In this document: positions 29,608 to 41,276 of the stretch, one piece after another
How positions within the stretch are numbered: position 1 is the first letter of the stretch
How the letters are laid out: each line of letters begins with the position of its first letter
DNA from: Mansonella perstans
Lineage: Eukaryota; Nematoda; Chromadorea; Rhabditida; Onchocercidae
DNA: 64,000 nucleotides
Assembly: GCA_037074765.1 (NCBI GenBank)
Contig: JBAMDO010000018.1
Location: forward strand, 1 to 64,000
Direction of reading: 5' to 3'
Made by a program: the position numbers and the translations under genes
The notes under the pieces: model-generated
The model's input: the letters and a program-made list of their open reading frames with translations, nothing else
The model's database searches: none
Told to the model about the DNA's origin: nothing

Positions 29608-32600
29608 ATGGCATTTGCACAGCCAAAAACATCAGTGGAAATACCGCTAAAAGATAGTACCGAGAATGTGAGTAAATTTAGCATATCAATGAATTTATAA
29701 GATATAAATAAGTTTGAACCATCTAATGTGAAAAGTTCATACCTTAGTAAAGAGATAAATTTTATTAAAATTTACATTAAGCAGGTCAAACTGGAGCAAT
29801 TTAACTGTTGCTATCCACTTGTCGTAAGATCAAGTGTTAAATAATCTTGTTGAAGTATCGATGATTCAATCTAATATACTATTATTAATTAGTATATTGT
29901 TGACTTGACTTTCGAGAAGTTAATTGTAATTTGCTTGTTTCTTTCTTTTGGTCTAACAATTAAAAGTATAAAAACGTGAAATTTAATTGTTTGGGACTGT
30001 GAATAATAATACTAGGACATGCAACGATTTGTACGAGATTTCTGCGTAGAAATTTGGAATAAAACTCAACGTTGGGAAGAATTAAATGGATCAACATACA
30101 ATTTGCTGGAAGAAATTGTCAATGATCGTCTAAGACTCATGTATGAGCAGTCAACTAACGCTGTAGAAGAGAAAGGTGCAACGCGAGAAGAACCAGAATC
30201 TGGTTTAAGTGCTTTGCTATTGAACGAAAAAGATGGTGGCTGTAGCAGTATAAGTGACAGATTGCAAAAGCACCGATTGGAAAAAAATGAAGTTAGCAGA
30301 ATTACCGAGAAAATTGTGCGGAATGTGGAAAAATTGGTGATACTGGTGAATGTGCAGATGTCACGGATAGTCGATGAGCTCCAAAATATGCATGCACGAC
30401 TTGAAGGATTGAAAAAATTAGAGAATATACAAGGAGATAGACGAAATCTACATGGTTTGCAAAATCCGAAAGTAACAGAACTTACTGAAATTTTACCACT
30501 GGTTGTGAAAATGTACCGAGAAGAATTGAAGGCAAAACGTGCTGCACTTAATGATTTAGCAAATTTTAATGACAGAGATATCTTTCTGGTTATTACAGCA
30601 TCATGGTCTCATCAGGCCTTTATAGATCGTTCCATTTTGAGTCGTTTGTATTCTCTTGTTGTTTAAATAATTTAAAATGTCACAGATTCATCAAATTGTT
30701 TGTATGCTTGTACAGAAATTGACATATTTCGGATTTTATCTTTTGTGCTTTTCAGGAGTCTTTTTCTTTCCCACTACGTTTGAGAAAATTTTATGACTCC
30801 ACTAATGATTCTCAAAATTAATTTTTTTAATTGCGCAACACGTTGTCTTTGTTTTTTTATTTGAATAAATTTTCATAAACTCCAAAATTTTCGCAAAACA
30901 ACAGTACTCAGAATTTTTGCCTGAATTTACAATACTTACTAGCAATTCTAATAGGAATATTATGGTTTAGAAAAACTATATGCTTAAATTATTTTGTGTG
31001 TTATGCACTTTGATAACTTTGATAACGTATTCTGGTTTTTTACAATGTCTTGTCTTAAGAAATAATTTTTTGGAAAATTCGAATGTGAAAGATGAAAAAA
31101 TACAATAGGAGATGGTTTGCTATATTATTATATGATCGTTTTTATTTCCGTACATATATTTTTTCTTAGACATTTGAAAGAAAAAACAAGAAAGAAGTAA
31201 ATGTTTCGTAGTAGTGTTTTAGGAAATAATCGAATTGGATTTTGAGCATTTACCAGAAGATGGCGAAGAAGTCCTTGCAATTTTACGTGGTGAACATGCA
31301 ACATTAAATTTTTGGGTCGATTTAGCGGTAAGTATTGTAAGGTCTCAAAATAATTTTTGGGTTTTCTTTTAGTTCTAATAAAGAATTCATTTTCGCCGAC
31401 ATTTAATTTAGCTGTTTTTATTCAGTTAGCGTACTATCGTCGGGAAAATGAAGCTGATTTTGTTCGTATTTTGGAAATGAGTGGTTCTGAAGCAAGTCTG
31501 GATTATCCAGAATATCATCAGGATCAAATGCGGGCTCTAGATACGCTTGCCGCTTATTATGTTGTTCAGGTATATCTTCGATTTTGATTTTCTCAAGTTC
31601 ACCAAATTCAGTTAAGTTCATACTTGTTCACCTTTATTTGAATTTTCAACATCATTGATTTTCGATCGATAAAGGCCAAGTCTTTTCTTTCTTGTTTTAA
31701 GAGTCAAAAGTATCACTCTTGCTTTGTACTACAGCTGATAAAATCATTATGTACGATACGTATCATCTCTTTGTTTCTTGATAAATTCATTTTCATATGC
31801 AAAATTTTCGTAGAGTCACAAGGAACGCAATAAAGACAAGAAGAAGGAATGGCAGACAAAAGCAACATTGCTTTATACTACTGCTGATAAGATTATTATG
31901 TACGATACTTATCATCTGTTAGGAAGAGCTTATTTTTGTTTGCTAGAGGGGAAAATTGATCAAGCGGAACAACAATTCAATTTCGTTCTTAATCAGGTGA
32001 ATCCCATAATTTTCATATTTGTGTTGATTTTATTATACATTTAATTGGCGAAGTGAATTAATATTTTCTTGGTGATTGCTCCACTTCATCTTGCATAATT
32101 TTTGCTTAGTAATTATAGATATTTTGGATGCAGTTAGTTTAATTACTTCGTATTGCTTCGTGCTTAAATGTTCCTTCGTGCTTAAATTTCCCAGCTCTGA
32201 CTCAAAATACCTTGTACACTAAAAAGTTCAGAATTTTCATAAATCTTATTATTGGGTCTCGGAGACACTTTATTGAACTTTCTGAGTTGTAACTGTTTTA
32301 GTCAGTTTTAGCTGTTCTGCTGTATCCGAATAGCAATTTTACCAATATACTGAAGTGGTATTTCATTTTAGGTTGGCGAAAACATACCTGCAACATTAGG
32401 TAAAGCATGCATTTTCTTCCAACGGAAAGAATATCGGAAAGCGTTGAATTGCTACAAAAGTGTACTGCGAAAAATGCCAGATTGTCCAGCAGATGTACGC
32501 TTGGGTATCGGTTTTTGTCTGGCAAAATTGGGACGGCTGGATAAGGCAAGGTTGGCACTTGTTTAGTTTTAATTTGTTTACGACATATATCGCTGAAACA

Positions 32601-35600
32601 TTTGGAACATTTTGTGTAATTTTGACCACTAATATAATTTTCTAAACTTTTAAAAAAGTCAATTTATTAGAAGTAAAATCGGCCTCTTCATTGTTTTTCA
32701 TTATTTCATTATTTGTTTATTTTTTATCCGTAAATGTTTCTTCAGACTAGCGTTTAAACGTGTTTTGGATTTGGATAAAGAAAATGTATCAGCTCTTGTT
32801 GCTTTGGCAATCTTAGATATGAATACATTAGAACAAGAAGCTATACGAAGAGGAGTGGAATCTCTTGGACGGGCTTATCAAATAGAACAGGAGAATCCGG
32901 TTGTACTGAATCATCTTGCTAACCATTTCTTTTACAAAAAAGTAACTTATGCATTCATGTTTCCTAAATTTTTGCTTTTTTCGAATTCGTTTCGTTAATC
33001 ATACGAAAAAAGTAGGTATCCATCAGATTTCAGTTTACATATGGAATTTTATGTATTAATCGTCAGTTATGGAGAATTGTAAGTAATCTTCGGGTGAACT
33101 GCATTATTACAGGTTGTAGTCGTGTTTTTCCTGTTGTTTAAAAAGTTTGCCAGTTGGTTTTCAAGTTAATATGCTGATTTCAGGAACTGGACAGGGTGGA
33201 GCATTTAGCTTGGCATGCATTTCAAATAACAGATAATGAAGCTATGCGAGCTGAAAGCTGTTATCAGTTGGCACGAAGTTTTCATCAAAGGGGAAACTTT
33301 GAGAAGGCTTTCCAGGTCGATTTAAGATTTGTATCGAGTTATCAGTTGAATAGGCATTCGTAATCTATTGCTGAAGCCATCTGTCTCACTTTTTTCTAAT
33401 GGATAGATGTTGTCACAGTTTTGCTATAACCGGTTTCTTTCTTTCAGCATTACTATCAATCAACTCAATTCGCTACAGCGAATTTTGTTTTACCTTATTT
33501 TGGCTTGGGACAAATGTATATCTATCGTGAAGACTATGATAATGTAAGTTTTTAAATCGTAAATTGATTCATTTGATGTATTCACGTTGTCACTAATGCT
33601 TTCATTCTCATTTCACGAACTTCGACTGTATGAAATGTGGATGTCATGAAGCAAAATATGCAGCGATGTCTTGTCCAAAAATTTTAGGCAATTCAATGTT
33701 TTGAAAAAGTTCTGAAAAATTGTCCAACAAATTACGACACACTGAAAATCTTGGGCTCATTGTACGCACATTCTGAGCCAGCTAATCAAAAAGAACGCAG
33801 TGAACGACGGAAGAAAGCTCGTGAAATTTTCAAAAAAGTTGTGGAAATGTATCCAGATGATGTGGAAGCTTTGATCGATTTGGCTCAATTAACGGAGAAT
33901 TGTGATCCACAGGTATGTTTTCAAGGTATTCTGAGAAGTGCATTCAGAATAAGTAAAATTTTTCCCATATTTCTATTCTGTGCCGAGCGTGAGATATGAG
34001 AGCCAATCAAAATTCAAGCACCATTTCTCGGATTTTTTGTTCAAAATGGATCATTTTGTCTGTATTTTAGAAATGGTCAAATAAAATGATGAAATATCTT
34101 ATTTGGACTTGGGTTGTAAAGTGTTCTGAAATTAGAGGATTGCTGAGCCGATTTAATAACCAGAAATGGATAGATTTTATGAACATATAATCTAGAATTA
34201 CAAAGAAAAGTCAGTAGTGGAATAGGCTTCTTTTTTCAATTGACTTGTCAGTTTGATCTTTCAGGGTTCATTGGATGCGTATACAAAAGCTTCAACTTAT
34301 CTAAGTCAAATGATTGAAGTTGATGTACCACCGGAAATAACAAATAATGTTGGCTCGCTGTATTTCACGATAGGGCAGTATGAAAAGGCTAAGGTATGCT
34401 ATTTCAGAATTATTTTTTATGTTGCCTGATTTACCTGTTTACTTATTGCATCTTCATATTTTTTCATTTTTTAGGAGTATTTTGAAGAAGCACTAAAAGA
34501 GCTTGGTGAAGTTCTCTCAACAGGACAGACAGATTTAGCAGCTCTACAAACAACCATTACTTATAATTTAGCGCGAAGTCTAGAGATGCTTTGTATGTTT
34601 GATGAAGCTGAACGTCTTTATAAAGGGATTTTGCAAGAAAAGCCAAATTATATTGATTGTAAGTTATCATGATTATAGTTACGAAGTTTGCAAAAATATT
34701 ACACCCTGCTAATTTTGCAAGACTTTTGTCTAAATATTAGCCGTTCAATCTAAACTCTTTCTGAATCTCTTCTTTTCTTTCAGATATATCATTCATGGGT
34801 TCAGGAAACTTCATGAGTGTCTTCAAATATTACCGTTTTTTGGTTACTTAAACAATCATTTTCCAGGTTACATGCGACTGGGATGTCTTGCACGAGATAA
34901 AGGACAGATTTATGAATCATCAGTATGGTTTAAGGTATGCATTCTAATAATATACTTTCTCACTCTTTTTTTTACAAAATTTGATTTCGGTTCCTCGGAT
35001 TTTAAAAAAATTTCTAGGAGGGTATGAGTGTAAACCAGTCGCACGCTGATGCTTGGTCACTGATTGGAAATTTGCATATGTCGAAATTTGAGTGGGCACC
35101 AGCACAGAAAAAGTTCGAATACATATTGAAACTGCCGGAATATCACGATGATCCATATAGCTTTGTTGCACTTGGCAATATTTGGCTTGAAACGTTGTCT
35201 TCCATTCACAGAAAGAAAGAAAAGGTTTATTCGTATCTTTCACTTAAATTATTTACTTCGTTGATATGGCATTTAAAAGACAATGTTGTATTAGATCCTA
35301 CTAGTTTATTCTCAATGTCTTAGTTTCTTGATAATATCAAAAATGCATTTTTATAATGATTTTAGAGGTATTTGAAAACGTAATCTGTACTAATTTTAAC
35401 ACAACTTAGGACAAAGATTACCGTGAAAGAGCTCTGATGATGTATAGTAAAGCGTTAAAAGTACACCCGAAAAATATTTGGGCCGCCAATGGAGTCGGTT
35501 AGTACACATTCTTTTTGATTGTTTTAAACATCTTGTGCAATAATCCAATATGAAATTTGGCTTCCTTTTCATCGCATTGAAAAATTAGTCATCAATCTGC

Positions 35601-38600
35601 AGCTAGTTTATCATTTTTGTAGGATGATGTCGTATATAACACAAAAAAATAATGCACTTGATTTCTGAAATTTAATCCCGAGGTATGTAAACTTTCGGTG
35701 TGAAATATTATTTTTACTGTTTTTAGGATGTATCTTGGCTCAAAAGGGAGCTGTCCAAGAAGCAAGAGATATTTTTGCACAAGTTCGTGAAGCGACAGCT
35801 GATTTCTCAGATGTTTGGGTCAATATAGCTCATGTTTACATGGAACAGAAACAATATGTTGCGGCTATTCAGATGTATGATAATTGTATAAAGAAATTTA
35901 ATCGACATAATGATGTGTCACTTTTGCTATATTTGGCAAGAGCCCATTACAAAGCTGGAAAATTTGCCGAATGTAGACATATCCTTGAAAAGGTTTGTGT
36001 TTTCCATCAGTAAAAATTCTTCCTTTTTTTAGAAACTGATTGTCGTGAGCAATGTTGCTTACCTTCGATGAATGATGATTAATTTGAACTGGCTATTTTT
36101 TATATCATTGTTAACTGAAATGAAGATTTCTGGGTGTTGGTTTTTTTTTTTATTATCACAGCAACCGGGAAATATGTTTCACATAGGAAGTTATCTCTAT
36201 TCAAGTCAATTATATAATTAAAAACTAACCATGAACTAAGCTAATTATTCATTTTTCAATATAATTGCTTTTTTATAGGCTATATGTGAATCACCGGATA
36301 ACATGATGCTGAAATTCAATCATGCTTTTGTTTTGCAAAAATTAGCAACACAAATGCTTCGTGACGATAAATCATCGCTAGAAATGGTGACTGGTGCTGT
36401 GGATGATTTAAGAACAGCAGCGACGTATGTTTCAGTTTTTTCAATTTTTAAAGCTCATTTGATTGTTGTCTTTTTCTCTGTTAATTTTACATAAGTAACA
36501 AATTTAATCTCAGCAGTTATGATTCTAGGATCTTTGAATACATATCACGAAACAAAGATGATACAGTGAACCAAGCACGAGTTGTTAGTCGAACTGCTTC
36601 TGCTAACGAAGCTCGAGCATGCTATGATTTACTTACACAAGCACAAACTTACCTGCAGCGAGCCAAGGTATGTTGCACTTTTTTTTTTGGTATGCCTTTC
36701 TGTTTACATGGTCTTGTATATTAAGCATCTGCCTGAATTTCGAATGTTTCTACTAGCTTTATTTGTGCGATGGGAAGTGTTTTTTTGATATGGTAAATGG
36801 CATAAATATACCTTAGATTATAATTTTTAGGCACAAGATGAGGAGGAACAAAGACAACGACAAAGACAAGAAGAAGAACGGCAAGCACTCAAGCGACAGC
36901 AAGAACAGGAAGCTAAAGAACGTGCAGAAAAAGCTAAAAGAGAACTTGAAGTTCTGAAACAAATGCGACAAGAATATGTGGAAAAAACGAAAGAGATACT
37001 TAGATTACCAATGGTATAGATGGTTTCCTTTTATTTTTTTTTCGGAAATTAATTATTCAAATGCAATCTTCTCTGCTTTTACTTTACTTTAAAAATGAAT
37101 TTTAAATTACAGATGCAAAATTAATTGTCAGCAATTGCTGAAGTTTTAGTTGGATTTTCAAACAGTATGTTTGTGATATTTGTAGATCGTTGAAGAAAAA
37201 CGTGTACGTGGTAGTGGAAGGCGCCGTAAAGATCGTGAAGGTGACGAGTTCGTAAATGATGACAGCGATTTAGGTGATTGGAATGCAAATGAAGGGACAG
37301 AACCACGAAAGAAGGTGGTGTTTTTAGTTTCAATAGCTGGTCGGTGGAGTTTAGATTCATTGATAAAATTTTTGTCAAATTCTTCATTTTAGAAGGAAAG
37401 AAGGGGGCGAAAAAGACGTGAGCGCCGTGAAATGTCAAGCGGAGGGAGCGGCGGTGAAATGGATGAATCGGAAATCCGTAACCGTCGGGATGGACGTAAA
37501 TCAAAGAAGATACGTTACGACCGCAGTGATTTTGAGCTAAGCGCAAAGCAAAAAACAAAAGGTCTCCATTTTTTTAATTATCATAAAATTTTGGAAGTTT
37601 CATTTTGCGATTGAAATCGGTATCAGTAATTATATGTCGATGTCCAAGTTTTCCCCATACTTTTTTCTTTAATCTTTAGGTTTTATTAATTTTTTTTTGT
37701 GCTGCATTTTCTAAAATTGACATATTTTTTAACAGATTCTTGTCTTCTTTACAGTTTCTTCTTTCTTAGTCAGACTTTTACTTTTTTTCAGTGAAAAGTC
37801 GTGAATTTGTGCAGTCAGATGAATCCAGTTCGGACGAGGGTGCCAACAAGCCATCAAAATCACGACTTTCGGATGATAGCGATGTGGCTGGGTCGCCTGA
37901 ACCAGAAAAAATTGCTGAAAGTGATAGCAGTGCTTTGGAAGATGATATCAGACGAACAGATTCCGATAATGATAGGTTTATAAACTTTCATTTATTTGGA
38001 ATTATATATAATTAGATTAGTCCGGTGACTTATGAAATAGCGAATCGAAATGAGAGCGAGAACTGCGAGACAAACTTAAATGATTTTGGTCTAGGTTTTC
38101 ATTTTGAACAGTGCTTACTAGCATAAATGTCGGCTTTGTTAGATAGGACAACTTTAGGTCATTCCTGCATCCAAAAGCTATAGTTGAGCATAAATGCTAG
38201 CTTTTGCAATAAAGAAAGTTTCAAAATGAATTTTATCCAAAAAGAGGCTCGAAGTGATGTTGTCTTCTTTGAAGAGTTTTTCTGAAGTATTCCATTGAGT
38301 GAATGAAAAAATAATTATTAAAAAAAAAAATTATTATTAATAATTATTAATTAATACGTGAATGGAGTTTTTCTGAAGTAATCCATTGAGTGAATAAAAA
38401 AATAATTATTATTAATTATTAATTAGTTCGTAGATGGACGAATGTGACTAAATTTTAAAAACAATATGAATTTTAGAATTTAGTTTTTTAACTTTGACTT
38501 GCATTTGATTGTTCATTTTATCTTGAATTTATTTATTGCTTCATAAAGGAAAAAGTCATTTGTGAATAATGTTTAGTGATAATGGCCAACAAACAGTAAA

Positions 38601-38847
38601 ACATCGTGTAATCAACCATTCGGATCAAAGTAGTGATGAAAGTTCAACGGAAGATCGAGCACGTTCACCTAGTGACAGCGATGATGATGAAGTCGAAAAA
38701 ACATCCATGAAAGCAACGAAAAAGAAACGAATCGTATCGTCAGATGAGGACGGTTCAGAAAATAATGAAATTGTTGAAAGTAATGTACGTGTTGGTGATA
38801 GTGGCGTTGACGAAGACCGTGGTTTCGCAATCGGTGATGATGATTGA
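29608..38847 (+). CDS. ctr-9: CTR9, TPR scaffold of the PAF1 complex
   Basis: Nuclear scaffold of the PAF1 complex, which rides on RNA polymerase II and supports H2B ubiquitylation, H3K4/K36 methylation and elongation. 22 exons: 29608-29667, 31223-31327, 31426-31569, 31814-31996, 32372-32550, 32746-32941, 33184-33315, 33448-33543, 33688-33912, 34265-34393, 34475-34658, 34867-34934, 35018-35224, 35410-35497, 35727-35992, 36279-36424, 36529-36667, 36831-37013, 37186-37314, 37393-37561, 37792-37975, 38577-38847. All phases join: 1160 residues against about 1173 in human. Exon 1 ends [12 protein letters not shown] and exon 2 opens [16 protein letters not shown], the family N-terminus. TPR array through about residue 850 ([42 protein letters not shown]); then a charged coiled coil (exon 18), a basic linker with [10 protein letters not shown], and a Ser/Asp/Glu-rich tail. 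TPR codons are intact. Intron 1 is unusually long (1555 bases) and holds a CINP-like gene. Confidence 0.96.
30019..30666 (+). CDS. CINP: CINP-like protein (cyclin-dependent kinase 2-interacting protein), nested in ctr-9 intron 1
   Basis: Single-exon, 215 residues, against 212 in human CINP, a CDK2/CDC7-linked replication and ATR-ATRIP checkpoint factor. Recognised by [11 protein letters not shown] near the N-terminus (human has a WHNLILKWETLN-type stretch) and by [14 protein letters not shown] and [11 protein letters not shown] near the C-terminus (human MYRKELLLKR and WLHQPY). The middle is predicted helical, with a coiled coil at about residues 85-140. The gene lies wholly inside ctr-9 intron 1 on the same strand. 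It is preceded by an acceptor-like AATACTAG three bases before the ATG, with an in-frame TAG formed by that acceptor, and followed by AATAAA at 30864. Splicing ctr-9 exon 1 to this acceptor would be in phase and would add the 20-residue ctr-9 leader plus Asp. Either an independent trans-spliced gene or an alternative 3' terminal exon of ctr-9. Orthology is moderately sure. Confidence 0.75.
   Translation: MQRFVRDFCVEIWNKTQRWEELNGSTYNLLEEIVNDRLRLMYEQSTNAVEEKGATREEPESGLSALLLNEKDGGCSSISDRLQKHRLEKNEVSRITEKIVRNVEKLVILVNVQMSRIVDELQNMHARLEGLKKLENIQGDRRNLHGLQNPKVTELTEILPLVVKMYREELKAKRAALNDLANFNDRDIFLVITASWSHQAFIDRSILSRLYSLVV
30864..30869 (+). terminator. AATAAA poly(A) signal for the nested CINP gene
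   Basis: Canonical hexamer about 200 bases after the CINP stop and before ctr-9 exon 2. It would end a CINP transcript within ctr-9 intron 1; read-through is needed for full-length ctr-9. Confidence 0.5.
31702..31772 (+). pseudogene. Relic copy of ctr-9 exon 4 in intron 3
   Basis: After a TTTTAAG acceptor-like sequence, this stretch copies the start of exon 4 (AGTCAAAAG versus AGTCACAAG), lacks about 40 internal bases, and then matches [17 protein letters not shown] as [17 protein letters not shown]. Over the 17 aligned codons I count five synonymous differences and one non-synonymous. The frame then runs FVS and stops, and the acceptor phase no longer reaches the conserved frame. There is no GT donor equivalent. 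Confidence 0.8.
38274..38437. repeat. 91-bp tandem duplication in ctr-9 intron 21
   Basis: Two copies begin GAGTTTTTCTGAAGTA(A/T)TCCA at 38274 and 38365 and continue TTGAGTGAAT(A/G)AAAAAATAA into a TTATTA tract. High identity indicates a recent event. Confidence 0.85.
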
Positions 38848-39677
38848 ATGGTATGTAGAAATCTTATACTGCATTTTATATTGTAGAATCATCTGAAGTT
38901 TTTTTTTTGATGGTTCAAATTTTTCCACTGATTGTTTGATTGTTTGTGTATTTTTAAATTAAATCACTATTTTTTGTTGGAGTTAAATTTCTCTTTAGAA
39001 ATTTAGTCGGATTTCCTAATTTTTTTGAACGGAAAATTACATCTTAATTAAAGATGCAAGTTATAAGGTTTAGACTTAAAATTCTCCCAGTTGTGTTTGT
39101 CTTTCATTTTATTCGATACATTTAATTCTAGTTTATGAAAATATTAGATTGACTTTTCGAATCTATCTATGTAGAGGATGTTTCGTATTCAGATCTGGAT
39201 GATAATTAACTCAGAGTTGTTTTCCACAGTTTACGTCATGAATTTGTTTTTTCTTTGTAAGAAAACAAATTTAAATTGAAAAAAAAAATATGAAATGAAG
39301 CAGCTTGTTTAGTTAATGTTGATCTTTTTAATATCTACAAGAGTTTATTCTTTTTTTAAATTCATTGTAAACCATTTTTTGAAACAACAAATGTGCATTA
39401 GCTTATGTATTACTATTTCAATAATATGGAATTGGAAGATCTCGATGATGAATAACTTTTATGGCTTTGCAATGTGCCCTATTCGTTTCTACATAAAATA
39501 GGTTCATTTCGACAAAATGATACAAACAAATTTGAATTCAGCAAAATGAAAATGTCGAAAATATGATGAGATCAACGAGTGAACATTCCAGAAATCACAA
39601 ATACACTTAATTTTACTTTAAATTGAATCACAATAAAGTTGTATGTAAACCGCAGTCCTAACTTTATAGTACGTAAT
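38848..39677. other. Convergent 3' intergenic region of ctr-9 and the homeobox gene
   Basis: The two genes converge with about 830 bases between stop codons. Nothing coding recognised; any 3'-terminal homeobox exon used by an alternative splice would lie here. Confidence 0.5.
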
Positions 39678-40909
39678 TCACTGGACATAAATATTACCTC
39701 GTAGCTGTTTACGCCATTTGCTACGTCGATTTTGAAACCATACCCGAACTTGTGCTTCCGATAATCCAAGTCGTTCGGCAAGCATTTCGCGCTCTAGAAA
39801 AGTTTTTCAAAAAAGTCATTTTGCAAATTTACAAAGTTTCCAACTTTTTCCAGTATTTTGAAATTCTAAAATTTTCTGAAGAAGAAATCTCTTTCACATT
39901 TAAAATTTTCCAGCAAGAAGTTTAATTTGTAAGATTCAAGTTAAACTAATCTTCCAGCAAAATGCTTCCATAAATTTATAAATGAATATGAAATATTTTA
40001 AGCTAGCATATTCGTAAAGATATCATTGAGAACAGTAATTTTTAAATTATCCTTACCTGTTCCAACCATATACTGCCGCTTCTCAAAGGCTTTTTCCAGA
40101 ATTTTAGTTTGTGAAACACCATAAATAGTTCGTTGTTTCCGGCTCTTACCGATTCTTTCATCATTTTGATGTCGATTAAATACAGGAGGAATATTGGAAT
40201 GCATATTCAGTGCAGATCCAATACCATTTTTTCGGAGCAGACGATTGATGGAGAAATCTGAGGATCGCTTCATGTCTATTCCCAGCGAATTATAATGATG
40301 ATCGGAATTATTTTTGTTCGAAAGTTGCCTATGAGAGTGTGTTGCAGCTGAATGATTTCCGATCCATTCGATTGGTTGTTGAAAATTTTTTATTTCCGTT
40401 GTGTTCTGTTTAGAATTCAATGCGGAAGTGACAGCAATAGGTGGTGACGCTTGAGGAGTAAACATTGAATTGGCAACAAATTGATCCAATTGAAGTAATG
40501 TTGATGGTAGTAAGCTTTCCAAAGATGGTAATAAAGGATAGCATGCAACATTTGCATTTAATGCTGTTGTTGGTTCTTTTATAGTATTTAATTTCGAAAA
40601 AATATTTGATGTTTTAGAATTTTGATTACTGCTAATTGAAGTTTGTTGTTGTAGTAGCTGTTGTTGTTGTTTTTGTTGCTGTTGTTGTCGCTGCTGTTGT
40701 TGTTGTTGCTGTCGTTGTTGTTGTTGCAATGTTGATGTTGTGTTAAAAAATGATGAGAAAAGGGTAGATGGAGCAGATGTTAATGTAACCGGAAATGGTA
40801 ATCTGGTACCGAGTGAACGACGATTCTGGTTCACTGCTGATATTGGTAATTGATTCACATAAGTTTCCAAAGTCATCGCTGTGCTACAAGGTGATGCATG
40901 TAAGCACAT
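39678..40909 (-). CDS. Homeodomain transcription factor (ANTP-class, Emx/Vax/Not-like)
   Basis: Nuclear DNA-binding regulator. Exons (minus): 40909 (or 40929) to 40057 and 39793-39678, giving 322 residues from the ATG at 40909. The homeodomain is at the very C-terminus: [56 protein letters not shown], with Gln50 and Asn51. It is split by an intron at residue ~30 (ACAG|gtaagg, CTAG acceptor). The ERxxLAxxLxLSEAQVxVWFQNRR pattern is nearest to the Emx/Vax/Not group, but I cannot fix the orthologue. The long N-terminal region is Ser/Thr/Asn/Gln-rich, with a polyglutamine tract at about residues 60-87. The protein ends seven residues after the homeodomain if exon 2 is read through; alternatively CGAG|gtaata at 39697 is a donor to an unseen exon. 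A TTTCAG at 40930 precedes the ATG by about 20 bases, either trans-spliced or joined to an upstream coding exon, since the frame is open back to it. Confidence 0.9.
40645..40732 (-). repeat. Polyglutamine-encoding CAA/CAG tract
   Basis: Mixed CAA and CAG codons with occasional CGA/CGG, AAA and TTA give runs of Gln interrupted by Arg, Lys and Leu in the homeobox protein. Mixed codons make it less prone to expansion than a pure repeat. Confidence 0.9.
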
Positions 40910-41224
40910 ATTTCTTGGATACAGTAAACCTGAAATTCAATACTATTTTTTATTTTTAATTAAACATTCGAATACATGTAACAACGTTAATCTATGATTC
41001 TGGTCACATCAAATTGATATTTCATTCACATTTAAAATTATAAAAATTCTTTTGAAATGCAGAAATTCATTAGACTAATTTAAAATAATGCTTTAAAAAA
41101 TGCACCAGTGCTTTAAAATTTTAACAAGTGTTATTAGTTTGAAATATTGAAGTTACTATTTGGACACTGATAATACAAACAAATCACCTACATATACCTA
41201 AGAGCATCTTAATCCAGCACTAAT

Positions 41225-41276
41225 ATGTGTGTATGTATGTTTATGCATGTGTATATGTATGTGTGTGTGTGTGTGT
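41225..41276. repeat. (TG)n-rich microsatellite
   Basis: Interrupted TGTA/TG array ending in a pure GT run. Confidence 0.9.

Noticed and set aside
31001..31222. ctr-9 starting at exon 2 with a local ATG at 31201
   Set aside because: That ATG is out of frame with exon 2; exon 1 at 29608 supplies the conserved SVEIPLKD N-terminus in phase.
39572..39781. Minus-strand open frame over the homeobox 3' exon
   Set aside because: It is one frame off from the reading that gives [11 protein letters not shown]; it is a shadow.
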